Below, one piece after another: positions 1 to 10,329 of a stretch of DNA of 64,000 bases (position 1 is the stretch's first letter; every line of letters starts with the position of its first letter). Location of the stretch: positions 1,798,001 through 1,862,000 of the forward strand of contig NZ_FXEG02000002.1 in NCBI RefSeq assembly GCF_900176255.2, in the 5' to 3' direction. The translations under genes and the position numbers were made by a program. The stretch comes from Mycobacterium ahvazicum. Lineage in GTDB: Bacteria > Actinomycetota > Actinomycetes > Mycobacteriales > Mycobacteriaceae. The notes under the pieces were generated by a model that saw nothing but the letters and a program-made list of their open reading frames with translations, was not told the DNA's origin and did not search any database.

Positions 1-2
1 TC

Positions 3-98
3 GTGACGACGCCGGAGGTGGCCAACGACATCGACGACATGGCCGATGCGATCGAACCGGCGCTGACCGAACTCGAGAAAGCGATCGACCGGGGCTAG
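3..98 (+). CDS. C-terminal fragment of an upstream gene, possibly WS/DGAT acyltransferase
   Basis: Only the last 31 codons are in the window; the open frame ends in [17 protein letters not shown]...AIDRG followed by TAG at 96-98. The acidic, amphipathic helical tail resembles the C-terminus of mycobacterial wax ester synthase/diacylglycerol acyltransferases. In M. tuberculosis the gene before lipO (Rv1425) belongs to that family, which supports the call. The stop overlaps the stop of the convergent lipO-like gene: both use the tetranucleotide ctag at 95-98. The family assignment is inference from position plus a short tail, so confidence is limited. Confidence 0.5.
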   Translation: MTTPEVANDIDDMADAIEPALTELEKAIDRG

Positions 99-1351
99 TC
101 GCGGGGTAGGTAGGTGGTCGCGTACACCCAGGACAGGAACCGCGCCACGGCCTCGGCCGACTTGTGCGCTCGCGGGGAACCGAAGATGTCGAAAGCGTGC
201 TGGGCGTTGGGTAATTCGGCGTAGGCGACGGGTGACTTCGACACCGCCCGTAGCTCCTCGACGAACTCGCGTGATTCGGCCACCGGGATGAGCGAGTCGT
301 CGGTGCCGTGCAGCACGAAAAACGGTGGTGCGTCGGCCCGTACGTACCGGATCGGTGACGCATCGAAATAGATGTGCGAGTGGGTGCTGAGTTTGCGCTT
401 GACCACCAATCTTTCCAGCACCTCGACGAACTCGGCGCGCCCGGGCTCCTCGGTGGAGTACCAGTCGTAACGTCCATAGAACGGCACCGCGGCTGCCACC
501 GACGTGTCGGCATCCTCGAAGCCGGGCTGGAACTTGGGATCGTTCGGAGTCAGGGCCGCCAGCGCCGACAGGTGGCCGCCGGCCGAACCGCCGCTGATGG
601 CAACGAAATTCGGGTCGCCACCATAGGCTGCGATGTTCTCCTTGACCCATGCCAATGCGCGCTTGACGTCGACGATATGGTCGGGCCACGTGTACCGGGG
701 AGCGACGCGGTAGTTCATCGACACGCAGATCCAGCCGCGCGAAACCAGGTGACTCATCAAGGGATACGCCTGCGGGCGGCGCCACCCGATCATCCATGCG
801 CCGCCGGGCACCTGCAGCAGCACCGGCGCCTTGCCGTCGCGCGGCAGGTCGCGGCGGCGCCAGACGTCGGCCAGGTTGGAGCGTCCGTGCGGGCCGTAGC
901 GCACGATGTTCTCTTTCTCCACGAAGCGTCGTCGCGCCCCGGTGGTGCGCAGGGGCGGGTTGCGCCGCCCCCGGCGGGTGGGCTCGGCGGGCAATGCTTT
1001 GAGTTCTTCGGTGTAGTCGGGACCGAGCTGGTCGGTCAGGCTGGACTCCAGCACCGGGCCCGGCGTAGTGGCACCCCGGTAGCCGATCACTGCCAGGATC
1101 GCCCAGGACGCGGCCGTCAACGCCAGCGCCGCTTTGCCTTTCGGTCCGGCGAAGTCTCCCCGGCGGGCGCGCCGCGCGGCATCCAGCATGGAGGCGCCGG
1201 CGTACAGGCCGGGCACCTCCGAGGTCGGCCAGCCGAACCAGAACACCGCGATCGAGGCGTAGGGATTGCGGCTGACCGGATGGAACCCGTTGGCGGCGTT
1301 GAGCAGCTCGACGGCCGCGCGCAGCAGCGGCCTTTTCTTGAAGACGCGCAT
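95..1351 (-). CDS. lipO: alpha/beta-hydrolase esterase, LipO-like
   Basis: A 418-residue alpha/beta-hydrolase of the hormone-sensitive-lipase/carboxylesterase type. The oxyanion region reads [11 protein letters not shown], the nucleophile elbow is GGSAGG, and the acid and histidine lie in [10 protein letters not shown] and NAQHAFD near the C-terminus. The N-terminal 100 or so residues contain hydrophobic stretches and may anchor it to the membrane. It is the last gene of a three-gene minus-strand operon; its ATG overlaps the fadD12 stop as ATGA, so translation is probably coupled. It likely hydrolyses an acyl ester linked to the fatty-acid activation step of its neighbours. The substrate is not deducible. 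Orthologous in position to Rv1426c. Confidence 0.85.
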   Translation of the reverse strand: MRVFKKRPLLRAAVELLNAANGFHPVSRNPYASIAVFWFGWPTSEVPGLYAGASMLDAARRARRGDFAGPKGKAALALTAASWAILAVIGYRGATTPGPVLESSLTDQLGPDYTEELKALPAEPTRRGRRNPPLRTTGARRRFVEKENIVRYGPHGRSNLADVWRRRDLPRDGKAPVLLQVPGGAWMIGWRRPQAYPLMSHLVSRGWICVSMNYRVAPRYTWPDHIVDVKRALAWVKENIAAYGGDPNFVAISGGSAGGHLSALAALTPNDPKFQPGFEDADTSVAAAVPFYGRYDWYSTEEPGRAEFVEVLERLVVKRKLSTHSHIYFDASPIRYVRADAPPFFVLHGTDDSLIPVAESREFVEELRAVSKSPVAYAELPNAQHAFDIFGSPRAHKSAEAVARFLSWVYATTYLPRD

Positions 1352-2988
1352 CAGCCCCCCGTCCGTGATTGCAGTTCGGTCCGCAGGATTTTGCCGGTGC
1401 TGCCGCGGGGCAGCTCGTCGAGAATCGAAATCTCACGTGGCACTTTGTAGTTGGCGAGGTTGTCGCGAACGTGTTGTTTGAGCGTCTCGGGCGTGGCGGC
1501 CGAGCCGGGGCTCAGCACAACGAACGCCGCCAGTCGCTGGCCGTACTGCTCATCGTCCACGCCGATCACCGCGGCCTCGGCCACTTCCGGGTGCGCGGCA
1601 AGGGTTTTCTCCACCTCGATCGGGTAAATGTTCTCGCCGCCGGACACGATCATCTCGTCGTCACGGCCGACAACGAACAGCCGCCCGGCCTCGTCGAGAT
1701 AGCCGACGTCGCCCGACGACATGAAGCCGGCGTGGAAAGCTTTTCCTTTGCCGGTCGAGCCCTCCGTGTAGCCGTCGAACTGGGTGTCGTTGCGCACGTA
1801 GATGGTGCCGACCTCGCCGGTGGGCAGCTCATTGAATTCCGGGTCCAGGATCCGGATCTCGGTTCCGCCGGCCGGCTTGCCCGCGGTGTCGGGCGCGGCG
1901 CGCAGGTCCGCCGGTGTGGCCGTCGCGATCATGCCCGCCTCGGTCGCGTTGTAGTTGTTGTAGATCACGTCGCCGAACTGATCCATGAACGCGGTGACCA
2001 CGTCGGGCCGCATGCGCGAACCCGATGCCGCTGCGAATCGTAAGGACTTGCCGCTGTAGCGGTTTCGGACCTCCTCGGGCAGTTCCATGATGCGGTCGAA
2101 CATCACCGGGACAACGGCCAGGCCGGTCGCCTGATGGCGGTCGACAAGCTCCAGGGTGGCTTCCGGGTCGAACTTGCGCCGGGTGACGATCGTGCAGGCC
2201 ATCGACGCGGCGAAGATCAGCTGCGAGAAACCCCACGCGTGGAACATCGGCGCCACGATCACGATCGTTTCCTCCGCACGCCACGGCGTGCGGTCCAGGA
2301 TCGCCTTGAGTGTGCCGATGCCGGCCCCGCCGCCAGATTGCTTAGCGCCCTTAGGACTTCCGGTGGTACCGGAGGTCAGCAGGATCATCCTGCCCTTGCG
2401 GCCGGTGCGCTGCGGATGCTTGCCGAGATGTTCGGTGATCAGCTTTTCCACGGTCAGCTCGGGTTCGCCCTCGGTCCAGGCCACGATGCGGGTGGCGTCG
2501 GGCCGGTCGGCCAGCGCGCGGTCCACCGTCGCCGTGAACTCCTCGTCGTAGATGGCGGCGTCGACGCCCTCGCGGTTGACCACCTCGGCCATCGCCGGGC
2601 CGGCGAACGACGTGTTGAGCAGCACAACGTCGGAGCCGATCCGGTTGGCGGCCACCAACGCCTCGATGAAGCCGCGGTGATTGCGGCACATGATCCCGAT
2701 CACCTGTGGCTGGCCCGACGGCAAGGCTTGCAGCGCGGCCGCCAGTGCGTTGATCCGCTCGTCGAGCTGCCGCCAGGTCAGCGTGCCGAGTTCGTCGATC
2801 ACGGCGGGGCGGTCCGGGCAGCGCTGAGCGGCGCCGGCGAAACCGACCGTCATGCCCATGCCCTCGCGACGCATCGCCGCGGCCATCTTCAGGTAGCGGT
2901 CGGGCCGCATCGGCGCGATCATCCGGGCGCGTTGCAACGTCGCCAAGACGCCCAAGACGTCGCGAGCTTGGTTCAGGGGAGATGGCAT
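1351..2988 (-). CDS. fadD12: long-chain fatty-acid--CoA ligase FadD12-like
   Basis: A 545-residue ANL-superfamily adenylate-forming enzyme. The P-loop-like A3 motif ILLTSGTTGSPKGAK, the YNNYNATEAG motif and the hinge/C-terminal lysine region (PRGSTGKILR) are all intact, so it should activate fatty acids to acyl-AMP and then acyl-CoA. It lies between the acyltransferase gene (3-nt gap) and lipO (4-nt overlap), suggesting a small lipid remodelling operon that cleaves, activates and re-esterifies acyl chains. The length is typical for the family. The chain-length preference cannot be read from the sequence. Confidence 0.88.
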   Translation of the reverse strand: MPSPLNQARDVLGVLATLQRARMIAPMRPDRYLKMAAAMRREGMGMTVGFAGAAQRCPDRPAVIDELGTLTWRQLDERINALAAALQALPSGQPQVIGIMCRNHRGFIEALVAANRIGSDVVLLNTSFAGPAMAEVVNREGVDAAIYDEEFTATVDRALADRPDATRIVAWTEGEPELTVEKLITEHLGKHPQRTGRKGRMILLTSGTTGSPKGAKQSGGGAGIGTLKAILDRTPWRAEETIVIVAPMFHAWGFSQLIFAASMACTIVTRRKFDPEATLELVDRHQATGLAVVPVMFDRIMELPEEVRNRYSGKSLRFAAASGSRMRPDVVTAFMDQFGDVIYNNYNATEAGMIATATPADLRAAPDTAGKPAGGTEIRILDPEFNELPTGEVGTIYVRNDTQFDGYTEGSTGKGKAFHAGFMSSGDVGYLDEAGRLFVVGRDDEMIVSGGENIYPIEVEKTLAAHPEVAEAAVIGVDDEQYGQRLAAFVVLSPGSAATPETLKQHVRDNLANYKVPREISILDELPRGSTGKILRTELQSRTGG

Positions 2989-2991
2989 GGC

Positions 2992-3807
2992 TCAGCCCAG
3001 AATCGGGAAACGGCGCTTGGCGGCGAGGTCGTTGAGGGCTTCCTGCATCACCGAGCGCACGTGCTCGTCGACCGCGTCGATGTCGGGGTCCTCGCCGAAC
3101 TGCGCGGCGACGTCGATGGGTTCCAGCACCTGCGTGACGATCTTGGTGGGTAACGGCACGTTCGGCGGCACCACGGCGGAAAGGCCGAACGGGAAGCCGA
3201 ACGAGACCGGCAGGATGGCGCTGCGCAGCAACCGCTTGATCCCCAGCCGCTCGGCCAGCCAGGTGCCGCGGGTCAGGTAGAGCTGGGTCTCCTGGCCCCC
3301 GATGGACACCGCGGGAACGATCGGCACGCCGGCTTCGATCGCGGTACGGACGTATCCCTTGCGGCCGTTGAAGTCGATGACGTTGTCCGACACGGTCGGC
3401 CGGTAGGCGTCGTAGTCACCGCCGGGAAAGACGACCACCACACCGCCGGACCGCAACGCCTGGGCGGCGTTCTCCCGATTGGCCCGGATGTAGCCGGTGC
3501 GCCGGAACAGCCCGCCCGTCACGCCCAGGAACAGGATGTCGTGACTCAGCGTGTAGACCGGCCGGTCGTACCCGAACTTCTCGTAGAAGTCGACGCTGAA
3601 GATCGGGACATCCATCGGGAACATGCCGCCGGAGTGGTTGCCGACCACCAGCGCCCCACCCGGCGGGAAAGACTCCAGGCCGTGCACCTCGGAGCGGAAA
3701 TACCTCTTCAAGACCGGGCGCATCACGCTCATCAAGCGCTTGGTCAGGCCGGGGTCGAATTTTCCGATCTCGGGGTCGTCACTGTCGCTCGCGCCCACTT
3801 CGCTCAC
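2992..3807 (-). CDS. lysophospholipid/monoacylglycerol acyltransferase-like protein (Rv1428c-like)
   Basis: With the GTG at 3807 the protein is 271 residues, close to the M. tuberculosis counterpart. This start is preceded by a strong AAAGGGGG Shine-Dalgarno about 7 nt upstream; a longer frame to 3894 would run into the divergent gene and has no such site. The acyltransferase signature NHSGGMFPMD appears early, followed by FPGGDYDAYRP, as in LPLAT/MGAT-like enzymes. It should transfer an acyl group from acyl-CoA onto a lyso-lipid or glyceride at the inner membrane face. First gene of the acyltransferase-fadD12-lipO operon. Confidence 0.82.
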   Translation of the reverse strand: MSEVGASDSDDPEIGKFDPGLTKRLMSVMRPVLKRYFRSEVHGLESFPPGGALVVGNHSGGMFPMDVPIFSVDFYEKFGYDRPVYTLSHDILFLGVTGGLFRRTGYIRANRENAAQALRSGGVVVVFPGGDYDAYRPTVSDNVIDFNGRKGYVRTAIEAGVPIVPAVSIGGQETQLYLTRGTWLAERLGIKRLLRSAILPVSFGFPFGLSAVVPPNVPLPTKIVTQVLEPIDVAAQFGEDPDIDAVDEHVRSVMQEALNDLAAKRRFPILG

Positions 3808-3965
3808 CGATGCCCCCTTTGGCGTCGCTCGAGAGTTCCCGCGTTGAGTCCCTAGATGGTAGCTAGGGCTTTGGATTGGATGGCCAACAGGCAAACACTC
3901 TTACCTTCGGACTCCCGGTCGCGCACAGTGGTGGGTGCGGCACAACGGGACGGAAGGTGGCCGGC

Positions 3966-5231
3966 ATGGTCGATGTCATTGCGGACCCGATGTCGGTGAT
4001 CGCCCGGGAGATGGACCGTATTCGCGAGGACTTCATCGCCGAGGTCTTCGAAGAGATCAAGGCCGAGAATCGGGACCTCGACTACGACGCCGCCATGCTG
4101 GATCTGTGGCGGGCCAGCCTCACCGACAGTGTGGTCGCCGGTATCGAGTTCTTGGCCAAGGGTGCGACGGCCGACTGGTTGGAGGCCCCCGCGGCGTCGG
4201 TCGCCTACGTGCGGGCCGCCGCACGCCGTGACGTTCCGTTGTCGGTGCTGGTGCGAGCCCACCGCATCGTGCACTCGCGTTTCCTGGAGGCGGCGACACG
4301 GTTCGTGGCACTGGTAGAGCCGGCACGGCAGGTGCCGACGATCGTCGACCTGGTGTCTCGCTCGGCGAGCTTCGTCGACGCCGTGGCCGATCAGTTGACG
4401 GTCTCCTATGAGCTGGAGCGCGACGAATGCGGCGGCGACGGGGGCGGCCGGCCGTCGGCCGATCAGGCGCGCGACAACATCCCGGTCGCCGCGCAGGTGG
4501 CCGACAGCGTGTTGACGTATCCGTTGGACGGTGTGCACATCGCCGCGGCGCTGTGGGTCGACGAGCTCATGCCGCCCGCGGAGGTGGTGGCGTCGTTCGA
4601 TCGGGTGCGACGCGCTGTCGCCGCCGCGGTGGGCGCGGTGAACGGCACATTGCTGGTGCCGACGCATGACCGCGAGGCCCGGTTGTGGTTTGCGCTCGAC
4701 GGTTCTGGCAAACCGGAGATCGACCAGTACCGGGTGCGCACGGCTTTCGAGTCCGCGGGAGTGCGGGCCGGTCTGGCATTTGGCCGGGTGGAAGACGGGC
4801 AAAGCGGATTCCGGGCATCGCTGAAACAGGCGGAGCGGGTGAAGGCGGTCGCCTTTGCCGGCCGGAGCCGATCGGATGCCGGGGTGGTTTTCTACCGGGA
4901 GGTTGCGCCAATTGCGTTGATGGCAGGCGACTTGGACGAGCTGCGCTCCTTTGTCACCGATGTGCTCGGCGAGCTGGGCCAGGACGACGAGCGCACCGGA
5001 TGGTTGCGCGAAACGTTGCGCGAATTTCTATCCAGAAACCGAAGCCACGTCGCCACTGCTGAGGTAATGCAGTTGCCCCCCAACATTATTCGGGAAGCCG
5101 TGACGCGGGCCATGCACCTGTGCGGGCACAGTTTCGACGATCCCGACGCGGTGTTGCGAGTGCAGATCGCGCTGGAGGCCTGCCGGTGGATGGCGCCGGC
5201 GCTATTGCACATGGCTCACGAATGTCCTTAG
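3966..5231 (+). CDS. PucR/CdaR-family transcriptional regulator (Rv1429-like)
   Basis: A 421-residue protein starting at ATG 3966, with GGAAGG about 10 nt upstream; another ATG lies at 3876 but would add a non-conserved leader. The N-terminal half is a helical sensor-like domain (RIREDFIAEVFEEIKAENR...). The middle looks like the GGDEF-related CdaR domain. The C-terminus (LRETLREFLSRNRSHVATAEVMQLPPNIIREAVTR, residues roughly 340-375) is the PucR-type helix-turn-helix. It is transcribed divergently from the lipid operon, so it may regulate it; that is inference from position. Confidence 0.75.
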   Translation: MVDVIADPMSVIAREMDRIREDFIAEVFEEIKAENRDLDYDAAMLDLWRASLTDSVVAGIEFLAKGATADWLEAPAASVAYVRAAARRDVPLSVLVRAHRIVHSRFLEAATRFVALVEPARQVPTIVDLVSRSASFVDAVADQLTVSYELERDECGGDGGGRPSADQARDNIPVAAQVADSVLTYPLDGVHIAAALWVDELMPPAEVVASFDRVRRAVAAAVGAVNGTLLVPTHDREARLWFALDGSGKPEIDQYRVRTAFESAGVRAGLAFGRVEDGQSGFRASLKQAERVKAVAFAGRSRSDAGVVFYREVAPIALMAGDLDELRSFVTDVLGELGQDDERTGWLRETLREFLSRNRSHVATAEVMQLPPNIIREAVTRAMHLCGHSFDDPDAVLRVQIALEACRWMAPALLHMAHECP

Positions 5232-5407
5232 GAGCCACCAGCTCTGAGCCGTCGAGGTAGTCACCGCCTCCCAGCGGCTGACCTGGCGTTTATGCCTTGC
5301 TAGCAAAAGCGACCTAGTGTTCGTCGCCGAAGGATATGGCGCTGGCCGGATTCGGGGGGTTATGGTTACCGCGCTAAACAGTGAACAGCCGGTTGAGAGA
5401 AGAAGAG

Positions 5408-5878
5408 ATGGACTTCGCTGGTTTGTCTGACGAGCGTGATGCACGCTCGGTCGCAGCGCACAGCTTGAGTGGCGCCCGTGACCGTCGCGGGCACCACTCT
5501 CGCGGCGGCGCAGTCCGTCCCGGCCCGGGGCATGTCCGGCAATCGGGGCCGCCGGTGACCGCCGGCCGGACTGTCGGTGCTTTGGATCGCGCAACGGTTG
5601 TGGCCGACACCGCGGATCAGCGCCAGGCCGACTACTTTCTGCGTCTGCTGACCCAGAACCGCCGGCTGATCAACCAACGGATCGAGGGCTACCACAAGGC
5701 GATTGCCGTCGCCGAAGCCAGAGGCGACGCCGAAAGCGCATGTGCCTTTCGGCGCACCGCGCGCATCGAGGAGCAGGAGCGCCAGGCGCTCGACGGCCTG
5801 ATCGAGAACCTGCAGCGCCGATTTGTGGTCCAGCCCACAGCCGACCTGCCGCGGGGACCGCGGCTCGTGGTCCGCTAG
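5408..5878 (+). CDS. conserved hypothetical protein with helical C-terminal half
   Basis: A 156-residue protein if started at ATG 5408, preceded by a purine-rich AGAAGAAGAG. A GTG at 5381 would add nine residues. The first 65 or so residues are Arg/Gly/His-rich and probably disordered. The rest (ADQRQADYFLRLLTQNRRLINQRIEGYHKAIAVAEARG onwards, written here only in part) is strongly helical and charged, with heptad-like spacing suggesting a coiled coil. No catalytic motif or membrane segment is visible. I do not recognise the family. It stands alone between the PucR regulator and gap. Confidence 0.6.
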   Translation: MDFAGLSDERDARSVAAHSLSGARDRRGHHSRGGAVRPGPGHVRQSGPPVTAGRTVGALDRATVVADTADQRQADYFLRLLTQNRRLINQRIEGYHKAIAVAEARGDAESACAFRRTARIEEQERQALDGLIENLQRRFVVQPTADLPRGPRLVVR

Positions 5879-5913
5879 GCCGCAATCACCGGCCTGAGGC
5901 GGCGCGTTTCAAC

Positions 5914-5957
5914 TCGGCTTTTGGTCGGCTTTTGGTCGGCTTTTGGTCGGCTTTTGG
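5914..5957 (+). repeat. four tandem copies of an 11-bp unit upstream of gap
   Basis: The unit TCGGCTTTTGG occurs four times in a row without a mismatch (5914-5924, 5925-5935, 5936-5946, 5947-5957). It begins 36 nt after the preceding stop and ends about 100 nt before the gap start. The period is close to one DNA helical turn and each unit carries a T4 tract. It could affect DNA bending or be a VNTR locus; function is unknown. Confidence 0.95.
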
Positions 5958-6008
5958 GCTTCGCGGGTTCGGGACTGTTACCAGTTCAGCAACCGTTGCC
6001 ACTACTGA

Positions 6009-7079
<1,071 letters not shown>

Positions 7080-7082
7080 ACC

Positions 7083-8321
7083 GTGAGCGTCCCAAACCTC
7101 GAAGACCTGCTGTCCGAGGGTGTTTCGGGTCGCGCCGTGCTGGTGCGCTCCGACCTCAATGTCCCGCTCAACGATGCCGGCGACATCACCGACCAGGGCC
7201 GGATCACCGCGTCGGTCCCGACGCTGAAGGCACTGCTGGATGGCGGTGCCAAGGTGGTGGTGACCGCGCATCTGGGACGCCCGAAGGACGGGCCCGATCC
7301 GAAGCTGTCGCTGGCGCCGGTCGCGGCGGCGCTCAGTGAGCAGCTGGGCCGGCACGTGCAGCTGGCGGGTGACGTCGTCGGAACCGATGCGCTGGCGCGT
7401 GCCGAGGGCCTGACCGACGGCGACATCCTGTTGCTGGAGAACATCCGCTTCGACCCGCGCGAGACCAGCAAGGATGACGGCGAGCGGCTGGCGTTGGCGA
7501 AGAAACTCGCCGAATTGGTCTGGCCGGGAGGGGCTTTCGTTTCGGACGGCTTCGGTGTGGTGCACCGCAAGCAGGCCTCGGTGTATGACATCGCCACCCT
7601 GCTGCCGCACTACGCCGGCAAGCTGGTGGCCGACGAGATCGCGGTGCTCGAACAGCTGACGAGCTCGACGCGGCGGCCCTACGCGGTGGTGCTCGGCGGG
7701 TCGAAGGTGTCGGACAAGCTCGGCGTCATCGAGTCGCTCGCGACCAAGGCCGACAGCATCGTGATCGGCGGCGGAATGTGCTTCACTTTCCTTGCCGCAC
7801 AAGGCTATTCGGTAGGAAAGTCGCTACTCGAAGAGGACATGGTCGAGACCTGCCGCAACCTGCTGGACACCTACGTCGACGTGCTGCGACTGCCCGGCGA
7901 CATCGTGGTGACCGAGAAGTTCAGTGCCGATTCGCCACCACAGTTCGTCGCCGCCAATGCGATTCCGGACGATCTGATCGGCCTGGACATCGGTCCGGGG
8001 TCGGTGAAACGCTTTGGGGCGCTGCTGTCCAACGCTGAGACCGTGTTCTGGAACGGCCCGATGGGCGTCTTCGAATTCCCGGCTTATGCTGCCGGCACCC
8101 GGGGGGTGGCCGAGGCGATCGTCGCGGCGACCGGCAAGGGCGCCTTCAGCGTGGTGGGCGGTGGAGATTCCGCCGCGGCCGTGCGTGCCCTCGGCATCCC
8201 CGAGGACGCCTTCTCGCACATCTCGACCGGTGGTGGCGCGTCGCTGGAATACCTGGAGGGCAAGGAGTTGCCCGGCATCGAGGTGTTGGGGCGTCCCCAG
8301 CCAAGCGGAGGAGACTCGTGA
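7083..8321 (+). CDS. pgk: phosphoglycerate kinase
   Basis: A 412-residue phosphoglycerate kinase with GTG start. Typical motifs are RSDLNVPLN near the N-terminus (substrate-binding), [25 protein letters not shown] and the nucleotide-binding C-terminal GGGDSAAA. It transfers the acyl phosphate of 1,3-bisphosphoglycerate to ADP. It sits 3 nt behind gap and its last four bases overlap the tpiA start, so all three genes are probably one transcript with coupled translation. Confidence 0.98.
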   Translation: MSVPNLEDLLSEGVSGRAVLVRSDLNVPLNDAGDITDQGRITASVPTLKALLDGGAKVVVTAHLGRPKDGPDPKLSLAPVAAALSEQLGRHVQLAGDVVGTDALARAEGLTDGDILLLENIRFDPRETSKDDGERLALAKKLAELVWPGGAFVSDGFGVVHRKQASVYDIATLLPHYAGKLVADEIAVLEQLTSSTRRPYAVVLGGSKVSDKLGVIESLATKADSIVIGGGMCFTFLAAQGYSVGKSLLEEDMVETCRNLLDTYVDVLRLPGDIVVTEKFSADSPPQFVAANAIPDDLIGLDIGPGSVKRFGALLSNAETVFWNGPMGVFEFPAYAAGTRGVAEAIVAATGKGAFSVVGGGDSAAAVRALGIPEDAFSHISTGGGASLEYLEGKELPGIEVLGRPQPSGGDS

Positions 8322-9103
8322 GCCGTAAGCCGCTGATCGCCGGCAACTGGAAGATGAACCTCAATCACTTCGAGGCCATCGCGCTGGTGCAGAAGATCGC
8401 ATTTGCGTTGCCGGACAAGTACTTCGACAAGGTCGACGTCACGGTGCTGCCGCCGTTCACCAACCTGCGCAGCGTGCAGACCCTGGTCGACGGTGACAAG
8501 CTGCGGCTGACCTATGGCGCCCAGGACTTGTCGCAGCACGACTCCGGCGCCTACACCGGCGACATCAGCGGCACCTTCCTGGCCAAGCTGGGTTGCACCT
8601 TCGTGGTCGTCGGCCATTCGGAGCGGCGCACCTACCACAACGAGGACGACGCGCTGGTGGCCGCCAAAGCCGCCGCCGCGCTCAGGAACGGCCTGACCCC
8701 GATCGTGTGCGTCGGCGAGCATCTCGATATCCGGGAGGCCGGCGAGCACGTGAGCCACTGCGAGAAGCAGGTGCGTGAGTCGCTGGCCGGCCTGTCGGCC
8801 GAGCAGATCGGTCAGGTCGTGATCGCCTACGAGCCGGTCTGGGCGATCGGCACCGGCCGGGTGGCCAGCGCCGGAGACGCTCAGGAGGTCTGCGCGGCGA
8901 TCCGCCGGCAGCTGGGCGAACTGGCGACACCCAAGATCGCCGACACCGTGCGGGTGCTCTACGGCGGCTCGGTCAACGCCAAGAACGTCGGCGAGATCGT
9001 CGCGCAGGACGACGTCGACGGCGGGCTGGTCGGGGGAGCGTCGCTGGAGGGCGAGCAATTCGCGACCTTGGCGGCCATCGCCGCCGGTGGCCCGCTGCCC
9101 TGA
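8318..9103 (+). CDS. tpiA: triosephosphate isomerase
   Basis: A 261-residue TIM-barrel enzyme starting at GTG 8318, overlapping the pgk stop by 4 nt (GTGA). N-terminal AGNWKMN carries the active-site Lys. VVGHSERR carries the electrophilic His region, and [11 protein letters not shown] is the catalytic-Glu/loop-6 signature. It interconverts dihydroxyacetone phosphate and glyceraldehyde-3-phosphate. Last gene of the glycolytic operon; a convergent monooxygenase gene ends about 30 nt downstream. Confidence 0.98.
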   Translation: MSRKPLIAGNWKMNLNHFEAIALVQKIAFALPDKYFDKVDVTVLPPFTNLRSVQTLVDGDKLRLTYGAQDLSQHDSGAYTGDISGTFLAKLGCTFVVVGHSERRTYHNEDDALVAAKAAAALRNGLTPIVCVGEHLDIREAGEHVSHCEKQVRESLAGLSAEQIGQVVIAYEPVWAIGTGRVASAGDAQEVCAAIRRQLGELATPKIADTVRVLYGGSVNAKNVGEIVAQDDVDGGLVGGASLEGEQFATLAAIAAGGPLP

Positions 9104-9134
9104 CGTCGTTGTGGCCGAGCCGGTCCGGTAGCAC

Positions 9135-10238
9135 TCAGCCGGCGTGGGCCAGCGCGCGATTGCGTGCGTCGATGGCTTCCTGAGTCGCGGGAACCAAGAG
9201 GTCCCCGCCCGCACCGACGGTGCCCTGGGCATGGGTGACGTGCGGGCGCTGATCACGCTCATATTGGGCCATCGCTGCATCCAGGTCGTCGGCGTTGTCG
9301 GACAATGCCTTTGCCAGTAGCCATGTTCCGGTGATGGCCAGGCTGGTTCCCCGCCCGGACATCGGGGATGCGCAGTGGGCCGCGTCGCCGACAAGCACGA
9401 CCCGTCCCCGGTGCCACGATGGCATGTCGATCTGGCTCACCGAGTCGAAGTACAGTTCCGGGTCACGGCATGCCGCGTCGAGCAGTTCGGGCACCCGCCA
9501 CCGGCCGTGTCCGCCGAATTCCTCGGTGAGGACGCGCTTCTGCGCATCTAGGTCGTGGTAGTCGTACTCGATCCAGGATGAGCGGAACTCCAGCACCGCC
9601 AACGCCACGTCGCGATAGGCGACAACGCCGGCCATGTGCCCCGGGAAGTTGTAGATCGGGTTGGGGGCGCCGGTCGGACGGTAATGCGGCAAATTCGCCA
9701 GCGCGACGTAGAAGCCGAGATGACGCAGATACCGGCGCTCAGGACCGAAAATGAGCCGGCGGGTCGCAGAGTGCAGACCATCGGCGCCCACTACGAGGTC
9801 GTAGCGGGCCTGCCCGCCAGAGACGAACAGTACGTCGACACCGCGACCGTCGTCGTGCAGTTCGGTGACGGACTCGCCGAACCTCAACGCGACGGAAGGC
9901 CCGAGACCATTGCGCAGGACGTGCGCCAAATCTTCTCGCGGGATTTCGGTGTCGTAAGCCGTGTCGTTGATCTCCGCGAGCGGTAGATCGGCCACCCGGT
10001 CGCCGTTGCCGTCGACGAAGCAACTGCGTGCCGTCATGTCGACCTGGCGGGCCCGGATCTCATCGAGGATGCCCATCTGTCGCGCGACCGTCAGTGACTC
10101 GCCGCGAATGTCGATCGGTGATCCGTTGACCCGAAGATGTTGTGCGCGTTCGACAATGGTGATGTCATGCCCGGCGTTGCCCAGATTGATGCCCGCGGAC
10201 AGCCCGGCCATGCCCGCGCCGCAAACCAGAATGCGCAT
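9135..10238 (-). CDS. FAD-dependent monooxygenase, copy 1 of a tandem pair
   Basis: A 367-residue group A flavin monooxygenase. The start at ATG 10238 has GAGGGG just upstream and begins directly with the FAD-binding MRILVCGAGMAGLS. The DG motif VVGADGLHS and the ribityl-binding GDAAHCASPMSGRG are intact. The best description is a PheA/TetX-like hydroxylase using FAD, NAD(P)H and O2 on an unknown aromatic or xenobiotic substrate. It is clearly paralogous to the next gene, roughly half or more identical by eye over its whole length. Its upstream region is a degenerate copy of the one shared by copy 2 and tetR. Confidence 0.85.
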   Translation of the reverse strand: MRILVCGAGMAGLSAGINLGNAGHDITIVERAQHLRVNGSPIDIRGESLTVARQMGILDEIRARQVDMTARSCFVDGNGDRVADLPLAEINDTAYDTEIPREDLAHVLRNGLGPSVALRFGESVTELHDDGRGVDVLFVSGGQARYDLVVGADGLHSATRRLIFGPERRYLRHLGFYVALANLPHYRPTGAPNPIYNFPGHMAGVVAYRDVALAVLEFRSSWIEYDYHDLDAQKRVLTEEFGGHGRWRVPELLDAACRDPELYFDSVSQIDMPSWHRGRVVLVGDAAHCASPMSGRGTSLAITGTWLLAKALSDNADDLDAAMAQYERDQRPHVTHAQGTVGAGGDLLVPATQEAIDARNRALAHAG

Positions 10239-10320
10239 GAGTAAACCCCTCGGATATAGGAGACATAGTGTATCCAAAGAACGATAGCGATCGGAGTTAG
10301 GAAACGCAATGACTCTTACC
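10239..10320. promoter_or_regulatory. duplicated promoter region of monooxygenase copy 1, with tetR remnant
   Basis: Bases 10269-10320 align without gaps to 11457-11508, the divergent promoter of the second monooxygenase and tetR; I count 44 of 52 identical. The dyad that is perfect downstream is degenerate here: CATAG at 10264-10268 and CAAAG at 10275-10279. The alignment runs into coding sequence of the regulator, which shows that the promoter was duplicated together with the monooxygenase. Confidence 0.8.
10309..10320 (+). pseudogene. remnant of the first codons of a duplicated tetR gene
   Basis: ATG ACT CTT ACC here matches ATG CCT CTT ACC at the start of the intact TetR gene (11497), and the upstream bases match as well. 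After four codons the similarity stops, and the end of the second monooxygenase gene follows (its stop is at 10330-10332). This marks the duplication junction. The frame stays open for 190 codons, but only as antisense of the monooxygenase. Confidence 0.7.
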
Positions 10321-10329
10321 GGCGCGGGC

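Noticed and set aside
5914..5957. Considered as a CRISPR-like array
   Set aside because: Units are 11 bp and contiguous with no spacers; it is a simple tandem repeat.
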